NCBI GenBank assembly: GCA_026168455.1
Contig: CM047431.1
Span: 57,494,910 to 57,558,909 of the forward strand
Direction: 5' to 3'
Source of the DNA: Theocolax elegans
Lineage: Eukaryota > Arthropoda > Insecta > Hymenoptera > Cerocephalidae
DNA: 64,000 nt
Program-made: the position numbers and the translations under genes
Part shown: positions 12,547-23,967 of the stretch, piece by piece
Layout: the number at the start of each line of letters is the position of its first letter
How positions within the stretch are numbered: position 1 is the stretch's first letter
Notes under the pieces: generated by a model
Database searches by the model: none
Seen by the model: the letters and a program-made list of their open reading frames with translations, nothing else
What the model was told of the DNA's origin: nothing

Positions 12547-13698
12547 CGGGGTGCCATGGTCAATATTTATCCTCCCTACCTGACCGACAAATGCGACCAT
12601 TGTCAATAAATCTGTGAAATATAACAGTATGTAGAAATATTGCGTTCTTGAGAAATAACTTAGCAAAAATGTGATCCTTATCTCAAGAGGGTGTACAGAC
12701 TTGACATTTGTTGGTAACGGATTTCTCTTTCAAAAACACAATAATACTTTCGCCTAAAGTGTCTCAAAGTGTAACAAAAGTGTCTCATTTCTTACTCATA
12801 TACTCTTCAATTTTTGTATTAATTAATAAACAAATATTAAATATGGAACGCCCTTAAAAATCAAATTATCTGCATAATTTTCATGTGTATAATTATAGAA
12901 TGTATCAATATTTTTTAGTTTAAGAATCGAATTTTTGCACTATATTTTGTTATAAAAAATGATAATATGCATTTTTCAATGTTGATCGTGCATGGTTTTA
13001 TTTATGACGTTTGGAAACTGAAACTGACTTATATATTTATTTACATACCTGGAACTTTAGGATCGAATTAATTTGATCAAGCGATATTGTTATCATATTT
13101 TATTTAATTAAAATTACAAACTGCATAATTAATGTAAAAATTGTATTGTATTGTTTAGATATAAAGTATACTTTGCGCTATCAATTACATTTCTTTATAG
13201 TTAACATCATCTTAACATTAATTTTTAATAGTTAAGAGTAATCCTCACAATTTCAGCATCCCCCAGCAGTTTGACAATGAGACTCATTTACGAATTTACA
13301 ACCTTAATCGTCTCTACCTTATCAATCGAGTTAAACAAATTGTTCAGTTATAATTTATAAAATATGATAGTATTTGAAAAAGTAGGAGATGGCGCGTTTT
13401 TGTTAATAAACTATTGACCTCTCTACAAAATTTCAGACTAAAATACAAGAGCGTTTCAGAGAAAGTTTTCGAGATTACGTTACGCTGGCTTCATAGTTTT
13501 GGTATAAAGGATTTCTCGAAAACACGATTGTATTTTGGTCTGAAATTTTGCACAGAGATCTTGAATAATTTGTAAACAAAAACGCCGCTTCTCGTGCTTT
13601 CTCAAGTACTGTAATATTTTAAACATTGAAAATAATTGAATTGTTTGTTAACCTCAGTTGATAAGGTTGGAAGGATTAAAGTTAACTTTAACACCCCG
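12547..13698. mobile_element. TTAA-flanked non-autonomous DNA transposon, about 1.15 kb
   Basis: TTAA occurs just outside both ends (12543-12546 and 13699-13702). The left end CGGGGTGCCATGGTCAA resembles the complement of the right end, CGGGGTGTTAAAGTTAA. Both continue into TTATCCTCCCTACC / TTAATCCTTCCAACC-like sequence. Inside the right half, roughly 13296-13470 and 13505-13680 form an imperfect inverted repeat. No transposase frame is present. TTAA targets are characteristic of piggyBac, and also of some Kolobok elements, so superfamily assignment stays open. Related sequence lies at 14270-14548 and 57882-58319. Confidence 0.5.
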
Positions 13699-14269
13699 TT
13701 AACCTATATATTTTCTCACGTGTAAAATGATAGATTCTAACATTATTTCGTATATTAATAAAGAGAATCGAAGGTATATGTTTTAAGTAATAAAAATTAA
13801 TACCGTAATGGATATAACTGTCTGGTTTTCCCTACAACGCAATCAGATTTACTCTACAAAACACACCATCAATTTTCCATATTACTATATACAAAAACGC
13901 TTTTAAATATAATTATACACGTGGGAAATGTTAATTTCCTCTGACCTAATTCTAATAAGTCACATAAAACTCGCAACTAAGAAATCTTTGTCATACTGAG
14001 GAGCAGCAGAAAACCTATAAGAAATACCATTTTTCATAAAGATTTCTTCCAGTGTAGAGTTATATTTGGGAAAATCGATAGACTGATATGTAAACTTACA
14101 CACTGTATCATTAAGCGATAAAATTTCGAATATTTTATAATCATATGTAATTATATATTCCATTGAAATCAATGGATTCGGCTATTTTTATTTTATATTT
14201 TTAAATGTTTTATTGCTTCACTTTACCCATTTATTTTGGTTGATTTGTTATAATATAGTGTTTTTGTAG
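13699..14269. other. AT-rich spacer between two related element pieces
   Basis: No gene or repeat recognised. A 70-codon minus-strand frame (13960-14172) has no recognisable features. Confidence 0.4.
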
Positions 14270-14548
14270 AAAAGAAAATCTTGTGACGTGCGTTTTGCAA
14301 ATTTTGAAATTTCATGCAATTTGAGGTTCGACTAATAAAAGGCATATCAAGATTTTTGATAAGGGTTTTCTCGAAAACTAATCAATATTCTTCCTTCAAA
14401 TTTTAAAGACAGTTAGATTATTAATAAAGGAAGGGGGATGTTCTCCTAGAGTTACGTAAATTAACTTTCTTTTTTAATTATAATTAATTTTATGTAATTT
14501 TCGAGCTCGGTAAGGTAAGGAGGATAAAATTTGGTTTTAGCACCCCGT
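14270..14548 (+). mobile_element. Right half of a TTAA-type element
   Basis: This aligns by eye with the right half of the element at 57882-58319. Shared blocks include GATTATTAATAAAGGAAGGG, GGTAAGG-AGG(A)GGATAAAA and the terminal CACCCCG before TTAA at 14549-14552. The matching left half is absent, so this is a truncated copy. It is followed directly by an AAT microsatellite that starts in the TTAA, suggesting expansion from the target site or element end. Confidence 0.5.

Positions 14549-14549
<1 letters not shown>

Positions 14550-14598
<49 letters not shown>
14550..14598. repeat. (AAT)n microsatellite
   Basis: About 16 perfect AAT units abutting the right end of the truncated TTAA element. 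The poly-Ile frame read from the minus strand is an artefact. Confidence 0.92.
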
Positions 14599-14600
<2 letters not shown>

Positions 14601-16902
14601 TATAGTTGGTTATCAAATTATTTGATTTCAATATCCAACGGTAGAACTGAAGTTGAATTAAACCGTTTCTCATTATTATCGATAGATAAAGAATAATAAA
14701 TAATCAATTTTCGAATTTTAAACTGAAAATGTGATGGTTATCTTTGTATGGTGGTTTATCGATGGTCTGCATAAAACACTATTTCAAGTGCGTTGCTCAT
14801 CAACGTCATGCATTCGGGGTAAACTTACATATCACAACACTTCGAGTTACATTGCGATCAAAGTATGCTACGGAAATGGCGTTTCGCGAGACAAATATTA
14901 TATATTTCATGTGTGATATACTTAATTCATCTCGTATCGGTATTATTCAGATTCGTCATTTCGTTCCCGTTTTTTTATTCGCGGGTTCGGAAATAGCCTT
15001 TTCTATACCCGTTCTTTATAGGTGCTATATAGATACTATAGAAACTCACCGTTTTTCGTAAATTTTGAGAAATTTTTATACTTCTTTGATTGGCACAGTG
15101 AGACAGATGTTGCATTAAAATTACTGAAATATTCAAGGGAATTATAGATTAACTATTTCAACCTAAATTAATATAGTAATTTTTCCTAGACAGACGGACA
15201 TGTTTCGTGTAATTATGTGTTTTACTTCTAAATTTGTATGTGGCATTGTAATTTTGATATTTTTTTAATAAAAATATTTTCTTGGCAGAAATATGACGAT
15301 ACGTATTATAATTAAAAAAAAAACAAAATTGATATTTTATAACAATAATACCTGTTACATATGAACTTAACTTTTTATTGAATTGAATTTATAAACACTA
15401 CTAGGAACTACTCTGTACATTAATTGATTTATATATAATTCCTATAAATTAACTATTTAAATGAATTTAGAGAAAAATTGATAGTTCATGCAATTTTATA
15501 GATTAGACACTGTGTGCGTCGCAGATGCCCTCGTATTCACAAATTTTGAGTGCATAAAATCGTAATAGCCTGTAAAAATATAGTGCACAGTATAGAAAAA
15601 GTATGATTCAAGGTTATATTTGTGGTAAAAATGAACAACGTGCACTAGGATATTTTATTAATTCAAAATTTCCACCGGCTGTTGAGTTAATTTTTATATT
15701 TAAAAAAAAGTTCTTTACGTAACGTAAAGTACCAATGCAGTACATTCTAATTAACAAAATCAACCGTAACTACGATCACGCTCTTGTCATATTCGATATA
15801 TATTTACACTCCGATGTAGTTTATATTAGAGCTGTAAGAGAACGTACAGTATATTATAAAAATGATGAAAAAAAATATCTAACGTATCGTATACCCTCAA
15901 GACTCTTTACCACAATTTTTCCTCGCGCGTAAATAGCATCGATTGAATAGGTGTATAGAAAAAGGAAATAATAAGCGCTCGGTATAAAAAAAGGTACGAG
16001 TTGTTGAAAAATGAAGGGAACACAGCTATTTATATATATAATATAATATAATATAATATAATAGATATATCGCCAAGTCCAGGGACGTTTTACTCGTATC
16101 TACCTGTCACGTACATCGCGGAATAGAGATAGAGAGCGAGAGAGGGAGGAGGGACTGAGGGAGAGTTAAGCGACGCTCGATGCAAATCCTTAGGAGACAT
16201 TGCGCTGCAGGGACACCTGGTTCCGAATCAGTGGGGCACCTAATACCCAGGTCTTGGGAAATTGTGGTCTCGCGCGGTTCACGTCGACAAATTGCATTAA
16301 TCGTTCAAAGAATTTACCTCGGTTCTCCTCTCCTTTTCTCTCTATCTCTCTTATAATACCCGTCCTTAGTGCTCATCTCGCTTATCGATTTATTTATCAA
16401 GGTAACAACAATTTTATTTTTAATCCTGTCATCGCGGTTGTCTCTTGTTTGTTCGATTATTATTTATCATTACCTTTCCTTTTTTTTTCTCTACGTATAT
16501 ACCCTTTCGTTTCTCTTGTTGAACAACGAGTTGTGGTCGATGCTTCCAATGCTTTCGTGATTTTCGATGGCTCTGCAATTTCCATCGTTGGCACTTCTAA
16601 ATTTTCGTTTTCAAACAAAAGAAAAATTGACACTTTGTTGTATGAAACCTAATTCAGTCCACAGCTATTTAGAAAATACTCTCTAAACATATAATGTAAC
16701 ATACACAGTAACAAATAAATATTTCTTGATAAAAAAACTTATAATTTTTTAGATATTCAATTAATAATTATATTATTTTTACTTTTTAATTCACTAAAAG
16801 TAGTTCAATTTGAGGATCGGGAGTAACAAATGTCTTTGAATCTTATATTAATTCTCTTTTGACTTACAACTAATTTTCAATTAAAAAAATTTTTTTTCTT
16901 AA
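14599..16902. other. Unannotated AT-rich stretch
   Basis: Open frames here (61-150 codons, e.g. 16200-16652) lack splice context and protein-like composition. A moderately GC patch lies at 16080-16330. Simple TATAA repeats lie at 16030-16062. No gene is supported. Confidence 0.4.
16030..16062. repeat. (ATATA)n pentanucleotide repeat
   Basis: Tandem ATATA units embedded in AT-rich DNA. Confidence 0.8.
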
Positions 16903-17246
16903 AGGCATTTACGGTCGTTTCTCCGAATCAAACAATTTTAAATTAAACGAGGTACTATATGCTCTTCGTCCACTATATTTAGTGGAATTTCCCAGAACAG
17001 GTCCCCGTTAAATAAAAACTATAAGCGTTTCGTCCTCGATCTCCAGTCTCCAGCTTGGACTCCTCAGTAAGGAACTGGAGATCTTACCTTAGACGCCTGT
17101 CGCAAGATGATCTGCGATGCCAGCAAGATGTTCTGCGGCTCTATATATAAATGAAGATGACGATCTCTCTAGCAAGTGTAGAGAAATAGTCAACTCCCTC
17201 TAGTGGTGGGAAAAATCACCAGCCAAAAAAACGACCGCAAATGCCT
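16903..17246. mobile_element. TTAA-flanked MITE, termini AGGCATTTRCGGTCGTTT
   Basis: The left end AGGCATTTACGGTCGTTT is matched by the reverse complement of the right end, AGGCATTTGCGGTCGTTT. TTAA flanks both ends (16899-16902 and 17247-17250). The 344-bp interior carries further paired blocks (GATCTCCAG, GGAACTGGAGATC, and GTGGAATTTCCCAG near 16980). It has no coding capacity. An interior segment is related to the inverted-repeat element at 53424-53608. Confidence 0.65.
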
Positions 17247-17250
17247 TTAA

Positions 17251-18111
17251 GAATAGACTTATTACCGAATGCTAAATACATTATTTATAATAAAATCCGC
17301 GACTTGGGTCGATTACGTCACACTCTGATTTACGACATACTAAGTACATGACGACGACGACCAATAAAGCTCTTTAATATATAAAAAGATAAGATATGAT
17401 ATTTCATTCAAGTAAAACGATGGAAACTTCAAATACATGTTTTTTGCGGTGGTACTATTATTGTTAACGCGTGGTGGAATAACCCAATATAAGCCTGGAA
17501 CCGGAGTTTATCTTGGAGTTTGATTCGAAGAAGCAACCTTTTTTATTATCGACGCTTCGTCAAAAGGTGATTAGAAACGTTTTACGACGATTAAAGTGGT
17601 TTTAGGTATTAAACGTTCAAATCTTTCAAAATTCTAACTTACTAACAACTTGCACGTACTTAGATCACGCATATCATAAAGGATATATATAATAATTTTT
17701 TAATCGTATCTCCATTGATTACGCTGGAAACTTTTATTACATTTCTTCTTATTTCGGTTATAATAAATAACAATAACAACAATAATAAAAATAATAATGT
17801 AACACCAAGGTAAGGCGACATCTACATATTTCTTAAATTAACAGTCGATGAAATATAGATTCCTTGGAGTTCTCGAATCTATTGATTTCACTCGAACGAA
17901 AAGAATCTTTCTCTCTTTCCCTGAGTTCGTATATATACGCAGGCGCTCCCTTTGACTGCAGAAAACTCAACGAACGGAATTCGAAAATTCTTTATGGACT
18001 CGTGAATTTATCGAAGGGCCACTCGGTTCTTCACTCTTACTCGTCTCTTTTTCCCTCTCGCTCTTTTTCGAAGGAAACTTGCTTTTTCCTTAAGCGAATC
18101 CGTGAATTCGA

Positions 18112-18146
<35 letters not shown>

Positions 18147-18513
18147 TATACATATATATATCCGTATGTTGATCGATGGCAATTGGGGACTTTGTCGTCG
18201 ATCAGCTTTAAAGCTTAATGCAAAACCATTATTTACATAACGTTCTTTTTGTTATTCCTTTTTCTATAGTACAATTGACTTCGTCAGATAATATTTCTTG
18301 TTTGTTTTTTCTCTTTTACCTCGGTTCGTTAAAATTTGATTATTTTTTTCAAACTCGAAATTCGTTTATCGTGATTTTAAATCTATTTGAATTACAGTTT
18401 TTTAGGATAACCAGCGTCGAGTTATGAGTTGTAAACACCAAGAAGATTCAATGTAATTAAAATATTTTTAGATTGCGCCTACGTTATTATAGTGGTTATA
18501 CTTTGAAATGAAC
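17251..18513. other. Unannotated stretch with a CA microsatellite
   Basis: AT-rich, no repeat partner in the window. The 102-codon frame at 17864-18172 is only a chance frame ending in the CA run. A perfect CA run lies at 18112-18140. Confidence 0.4.
18112..18140. repeat. (CA)n microsatellite
   Basis: About 14 perfect CA units followed by TATACA variants. Confidence 0.92.
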
Positions 18514-18720
18514 TAATAGGTGTGATTTAAAAAAAGAAGCTCAAATCGGTCAATTTGGAGCTATAGAGACAATAAGAAATTGATGAAATTTCGGCCAAAA
18601 ACGTCAATACTTCTCTACTACTAAATTTTAGTTAAAATTTCAACAATTTCTTGTTTTCTCTATAACTTTGCTCCAAATTAACTGACTTCAGCTTCTATTT
18701 TTTTAAATCACATCTATTTA
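18514..18720. mobile_element. Palindromic MITE-like element, about 207 bp
   Basis: The left arm TAATAGGTGTGATTTAAAAA continues through AGAAGCTCAAATCGGTCAAT. The right arm is its imperfect complement, ending AAATCACATCTATTTA. Arms are about 80 bp around a centre of about 45 bp. It is non-coding and lies about 45 bp upstream of the 5S-headed SINE. Confidence 0.6.
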
Positions 18721-18764
18721 ATCTCGGTTTTCTTTTGAATTTGGAATTGAGTATCTATTTTTAT

Positions 18765-18780
18765 TTGTTTCCAAGTTATA
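18765..18780. repeat. Target-site duplication, lower-coordinate copy
   Basis: TTGTTTCCAAGTTATA occurs here and again at 19217-19232, exactly flanking the SINE at 18781-19216. A 16-bp duplication is typical of LINE-machinery retrotransposition. Confidence 0.85.
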
Positions 18781-19216
18781 TTCTATTCTCTTTGCTCTTT
18801 GCTCATCACCCCGTATACCCATTATTAAACGGGTTTTTACAGGGACACCCCTACCACCTATGTGTGGGGGTGAAGACATTCCAATTTTCCCCATCCCGGT
18901 CCCCACCGTCTCGCATTCGCCCGGGGTTATGCCTGTGAGAAAGGGAAAACCTTGTAGTAAGGAAAACCTTCCCCGAGACGGCCGGTGTATTGAAACATTC
19001 TGTTTAGATGTTGAGGTCACCTTGCGTAGGCCCAAACACCGAAACCGAATGTTCCACACCTTCCGCTCACGTTGTGAAGTGTCGGAAAAACACCTAACCG
19101 ATCCCGAAAGCCGCACAAGAATGGTGTCACCCATCCAAGTGCGAACCGCACTCAGTGCTGCTTAACTTTCGTGATCAGCCGAGGTGCGTCTCCGCCACTC
19201 CGCCACCGTGTCGGTC
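18781..19216 (-). mobile_element. SINE with 5S rRNA-derived head (full length, minus strand)
   Basis: Read on the minus strand, the element starts ACCGACACGGTGGCGG. Within about 40 bases it contains a stretch resembling the centre of eukaryotic 5S rRNA (CTGATCACG-AAGTTAAGCAGC, then GTGCGGTT and ACTTGGATGGG). That stretch includes the 5S internal control region: A box, intermediate element and C box. Such a head provides an internal type-1 RNA polymerase III promoter, the hallmark of SINE3-type elements. The body of about 340 bp carries an ACCCCGGGCGAATGCGAGA block, and the tail is rich in AGCAAAG. Perfect 16-bp target-site duplications flank it. The copy at 35536-35963 starts at the same nucleotide and aligns throughout. 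The overlapping 101- and 138-codon frames are not genes. Confidence 0.85.
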
Positions 19217-19232
19217 TTGTTTCCAAGTTATA
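19217..19232. repeat. Target-site duplication, higher-coordinate copy
   Basis: TTGTTTCCAAGTTATA, identical to 18765-18780. Confidence 0.85.
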
Positions 19233-19739
19233 ATTTATCAAAGTAGAAAGTAATTTTTTTTATAAAATTGGCTTTAGTTAGCCATAACTTGGGTAAATTA
19301 ACGCGTTAGGATCTAAAAATTTGGTTTTCCTCATACTTTTATATTACAAAACATATCCTAGAGTTTCGTTAAGATAATCCGAAGGCCGTGTGGTCTCCCC
19401 TAGTGAGCAAAAAATGTCTATTATATAATTCTAGAATAATAAGCTAGTATACACACACAATGTTGCAAAAAATATTGTATGCAACACGTGCGTAAGATTT
19501 CATGTATCCAATGAATATGATATATAAATTTAATAAAAATTAAAAGAAAATCTGTAATAACCGATATAGTCGATTTAAATTCGCAAGAAAAATAGTGGAT
19601 ATATATCCTAGAATAACATACGCGTTTAAAGTTCGTGCGAAAATCAAATAAAGTTAATATCGATAAAGACACCCGTATCAAATATATAGTCTACTTCCAA
19701 AAATACTCAATTGATTAATTAAATCCTCCCATGTACTAT
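19233..19739. other. AT-rich spacer
   Basis: No gene or repeat recognised between the SINE and the next TTAA element. Confidence 0.4.
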
Positions 19740-19743
19740 TTAA

Positions 19744-20198
19744 GGGAGTTCTATCGGTACTCAGTTAGTCAAAGCAGTGAGTGGTCGCATTTGACTAGAG
19801 TCAATGTCACTCTTTCTCTCTCGCACTCATCAAATATTATCACCTCTCTCTTACCATGTTAGGTTATGTCGTCTGCTAAAGTACAAAAACTATTTTTTTC
19901 TCTTATTTACAACTATTGATCGAACATTTTTAACATTGGAAAATGTTCTCCTATTATTTTTGTAATATTGAAAAAAGTTTTAAAGGAATCTGAATGTTAA
20001 TATTTTTTATATCTTGAAAATAGATCGGTTTCCCATAAGACTGCGTGTTAAAATTAGCTACGTGTTTTAATTATTTTCTCGGCTTTGAGGCACTGAACGC
20101 TTATGAAAATTTAACTGAAGTATTTTTATATCTTTATTAATCTTTGTATAAATTTTCATTACAATCTCTATGTTAACTCTTTGACCGATAGAACTCCC
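19744..20198. mobile_element. TTAA-flanked element, termini GGGAGTTCTATCGGT
   Basis: The 15-bp end GGGAGTTCTATCGGT is perfectly complemented at 20184-20198 (ACCGATAGAACTCCC). TTAA lies directly outside both ends (19740-19743 and 20199-20202). The element is 455 bp without coding capacity. The terminal sequence differs from the other TTAA-flanked elements here, so it is a separate family using the same target. Confidence 0.72.
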
Positions 20199-20287
20199 TT
20201 AAATACACGATCGAAGCAATTTATAAAAGTAATAGACGGCCCATTCGTCCGCAAAAGAAAATGAGGGTGAAATTTTCTTAGTTGTTT

Positions 20288-20288
<1 letters not shown>

Positions 20289-20351
<63 letters not shown>

Positions 20352-20392
20352 CACACACACACACACTTACACACACACACACACACACACAC
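20289..20392. repeat. Long (CA)n microsatellite, lightly interrupted
   Basis: About 50 CA units interrupted by CTA and TTA near 20349 and 20368. It generates the Cys/Val and Thr/His frames in this interval, which are artefacts. Confidence 0.95.
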
Positions 20393-21409
20393 CGAGGAAA
20401 AGTTTTCAAGTGCGTCCAAAAAGCACTCGGCGTCTCCGTATCTCGCGCGGAAAGAAACTGCGGCCAAGGAAACGTCTGATTTTTCGCATCTTCGAAATAT
20501 CGTGACCTAGTTTTTTCATTCTTTATTCCACGCACGGATTCTTGTTCAACTTTCTCAAGAAAAATAAAGGAAGGGGGAGTAGGGGAGGAGGGGGGGGGGC
20601 AGAGATATAAAGGATGGCTGTTGAGGAGCTCGAAAACGAGGAACGCGAAATATCTTTATTGATTCCGTCGGTTTCGATTCGATTGTTACGAATCAAATGG
20701 GAAATCAAATAAGAAAACCGTGTTTCGGTAAGATTACGTATACGTGTACACTGTGCACTGTACAACAAGAATTGTGTGTCGATCTCAACTAAAATTGGTT
20801 TGTTAATTATTATCGATGTATACGACTTCGCAGACGCGTGTCCGTGTAAACCTACACCTGTAGATATCTGATATTTTGTAACCATAAATACAAGCAGTTA
20901 TAGGTATATTTCTCTGCGAATTTTACGAAATATTGTAAAGTAAATTGATTTAACGATGAGGGCAGTCATTTATCCAAGGATAGGACAATCGCCTTTTACT
21001 CCCGAAGCGTGTATAAAATTAATATAAAAATATAATATAAAAAAAGCACCCTGGTCATTTAAGAAGCCACTTTAACCAACAACAATTTATTTTTACATTT
21101 CTAAATTTTTTTTCAATATTCTAAGATTTTTTGGTATATTTAATTTAATATAATTATTTTGATTTTGCAATTGTAGTCTAAAGTAAGTAAAAATAAAATG
21201 AAAAGTAAGTCTACGATGAATTAAATAGGTTTACAGGGAATAAAGTGAGTATACGGAGAATAAAATCATCGAAAATAGACTATTTAGTCAATCAGGGTGA
21301 TAAACACATTTTAATGCCAATGGTTCGTAAGTGTGTTGCGTTCATTATGTTTAGAGAAGAAATGTTCAGTTTTAATTTTCATTACTGAACAATACCATGA
21401 TTTTTAATA

Positions 21410-21620
21410 AAATATTTTGTTAAAGTGACAAAATGACTCGTTTAGAAAGAAAATTAAGTGAAATCAGGTCATAATTCAATCATTCTAATCAATCAAACTT
21501 ATGATGTAAAATCATGACCACAGACATAACTTTAATTACTTATCTTCTTTTTTGAGATAAAGTTATTGGATTCGAGTGAAAAATTATTTCTTTAATGGTA
21601 ATATTGCGTGCATTGCAGAT
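21410..21620 (+). repeat. Diverged interspersed repeat, partner of 6370-6600
   Basis: It shares ordered blocks with 6370-6600 (AAAATGACTCG, AATCAATCAAA, ACCACAGACATAACTTTAAT, CTTCTTTTTTGAG, GTTATT, GTGAAAAATT). Old and imperfect; ends uncertain. Confidence 0.3.
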
Positions 21621-23967
21621 TTAGTATCAGAATATAATAACTCGAATCAATTGAAGCCTGTCAAATTTAGAGTGAACATAGATTGTGATATCACAAACGT
21701 GAACGAAATTCTGCGTTACTAGTTGAATCTTCGTCCATTAGAGTAAAATAGAAATTGAAATCCAAGGGAAATTTTCACTCTGAAAAATTGTAGTAACTCA
21801 ATATACCTTTCGTGTGATATTTTCACTCTAACGAATTTCAAAAGCGCGCGCGAATTTCCTTCATTCAATTCTCGAAAGAGTGATACGGTCGCATTGTTCA
21901 TACCAAAAACGAATATTCCCTTTTACTTTTTGTCTAACTCACATTCACACTGTATTCGCTATTATCCTATCGACGAATCTTTATAACTATAAACGTTGTT
22001 TTATAATGTATACCGTACCTTCCGAAAATTTAATATTTTTCTCGAGTTTGTCCCGTGACATTGTTCGAATAATCAGAAGGTCTTATATATAACTGCGCTT
22101 TTTCGTAAACTTTATTTCCTCATTAGTCGGGAATTATCGTTCAAGTTATATCCTGCGAACATATATATATATATACGCATAGATCATCCGAGTTTTCTCG
22201 AACGAAATTTTCCGCGTAGAAAAAACTAAAAAAGACGTAAGTATAATCAATTAAAAACGAGGAATAGAAAAAGTTTATCCGCCGCCAGTGTTATTTACGA
22301 TGCTTCTTCGTATTCAATTTTCGTTTGATTCTCATCGTATTTGATTTATGGTATCACGGATCGATTATTTTTAAATTTTTCGAGTTATCGTGCGCTGTAT
22401 TATACTTGTCAACGGATCCGTTAAAATTATGATAATAAAAATAGTAACATATAGAATTAATGCAACGGGGTATTGAAAAAAAGAACCTAAAGAAAGGTAT
22501 TACGCATCCTGAAAAAAATATAGTAAAGTCATACGACGATGTAGAAAAATTCTTGAATTGAATTCCTTCCTGAAATCCATAGAGAAACCTATAAAAAGAA
22601 AAGATAGCGAGACGAATCAATAAAAACTATGTATCTTTATTATTATTAAACCACAGCGGTTCCCGTTGGAATTTTATAATATATAAACATAAATATATAT
22701 ATAACGTAAGCCATAGAGCCGAGTTTGATCGACACAATTCAATAATATTTGTCCACGAGTTTGTGAAATTAAAAGCATTGGGTGCAGTATTTTACGCGAT
22801 CGGTTAACAATTATCACACATGTGTGTCTACAATTACGAATGATATACACCGTTTAAGGCTACGGTATAAAAGTAAAATTTACTCCATATTGGTTACGCG
22901 TCATTTTTTGAAAAGAACAAATCAAACGGTATAACGAACTCTATAAGTGTGTACGTTATGTTAAGACTTGACTGTTTGCCATAGAAAAGAGAAAGAAAAA
23001 ATCAATAACAAATGAAAATTATAAACTATCGCATTTTTAAACATAGCATATTCTTTTCCGTGAAAAATTTTCTCGTAAGATTATTTTAAAATCAATTTAA
23101 GTTTTTTTTCATACTATCTAAGTTTACGGCCAACATTTTCCATTATTTTATTAGCGACCCCATAAGTTTAATTGAGCATTTTTTTATGTAACCAGAGATT
23201 TATAGCGGTCATGTTGAATTTTTCTTTTTGTTTTTCTTTTTGTTTGTTATATAAATGACCTTAAAAACTCCTCACTACGAATTTTCAATTTGTTTTAATC
23301 ATTTTTTTTAAATCAAGAGCACATGCTGCCATTTTGAATTTCGAATATATGACTACATACTTTTCTTAATGAATGGTTGGTCTATAAAATGCTGTCATTG
23401 TACGATGTCATCATTCCACCAGTGTATCTCGTATCAATGATTACTCAATCCAATCTTTTCGACGACGATTTAACCATTTCGTACCAGTTTCTTTATCACG
23501 CGACAGAGTAAAAAAAAGTTGTGAGAGAGAGAGAGGGGGGGAGAGGAGACGAAAGTAGCATAGAAGAACCGTTTGGTAAAAAGTTCGTTTGTTATCTATG
23601 CTAAAACATCGGTTTCTCGTGAAACTATCTATCGAAGGATTCGCGGATTTTTGTAAGACAGTTTTTCTCTTCTGGTTCTTCTTTTACGTTTCTTTCTTAC
23701 GTCTTGTACGTCTTCTTTGAACCTCTTATCTCCTTTCTCCTCTTCTTCTATAAATGTGCGCGCATCTGCACTTGACAACGGGGATGGTGGAAAGGGGGGG
23801 GGGGGCGGGTCATTTCTCTTTCGAGTTGTCTCTACGCTCCAACCGGTAAAAGGAATAATATATTCTGCCAAACGATATGGAACTTTGTGTATGTATTTTC
23901 TAGTTGTTGGAGATCGTGAAAAAAAATAATAGATTGCAAATACAATTTTTGAATTAATCGTTAATTT

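Larger units (their letters stand above)
20203..23967. other. Unannotated region with microsatellites and a diverged repeat
   Basis: It contains the long CA array at 20289-20392, G runs at 20590-20600 and 23794-23805, and the diverged repeat at about 21410-21620 (partner of 6370-6600). Otherwise it is AT-rich single-copy sequence. Open frames of 60-131 codons show no protein character. Confidence 0.4.

Noticed and set aside
16200..16652. 150-codon + strand open frame
   Set aside because: No recognisable protein features. Hydrophobic Leu/Ser/Phe-rich reading of pyrimidine-rich DNA; length is within chance for this base composition.
18718..19165. Frames of 101 and 138 codons on both strands
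   Set aside because: Both lie inside the 5S-headed SINE and are not conserved as open in the other copy.
18781..19216. Functional 5S rRNA gene
   Set aside because: Only the central promoter part resembles 5S. The 5' start and the 3' third do not, and the same long body recurs in the second copy, so it is a SINE.
20168..20535. Cys/Val- and His/Thr-repeat proteins
   Set aside because: Translations of the CA microsatellite.
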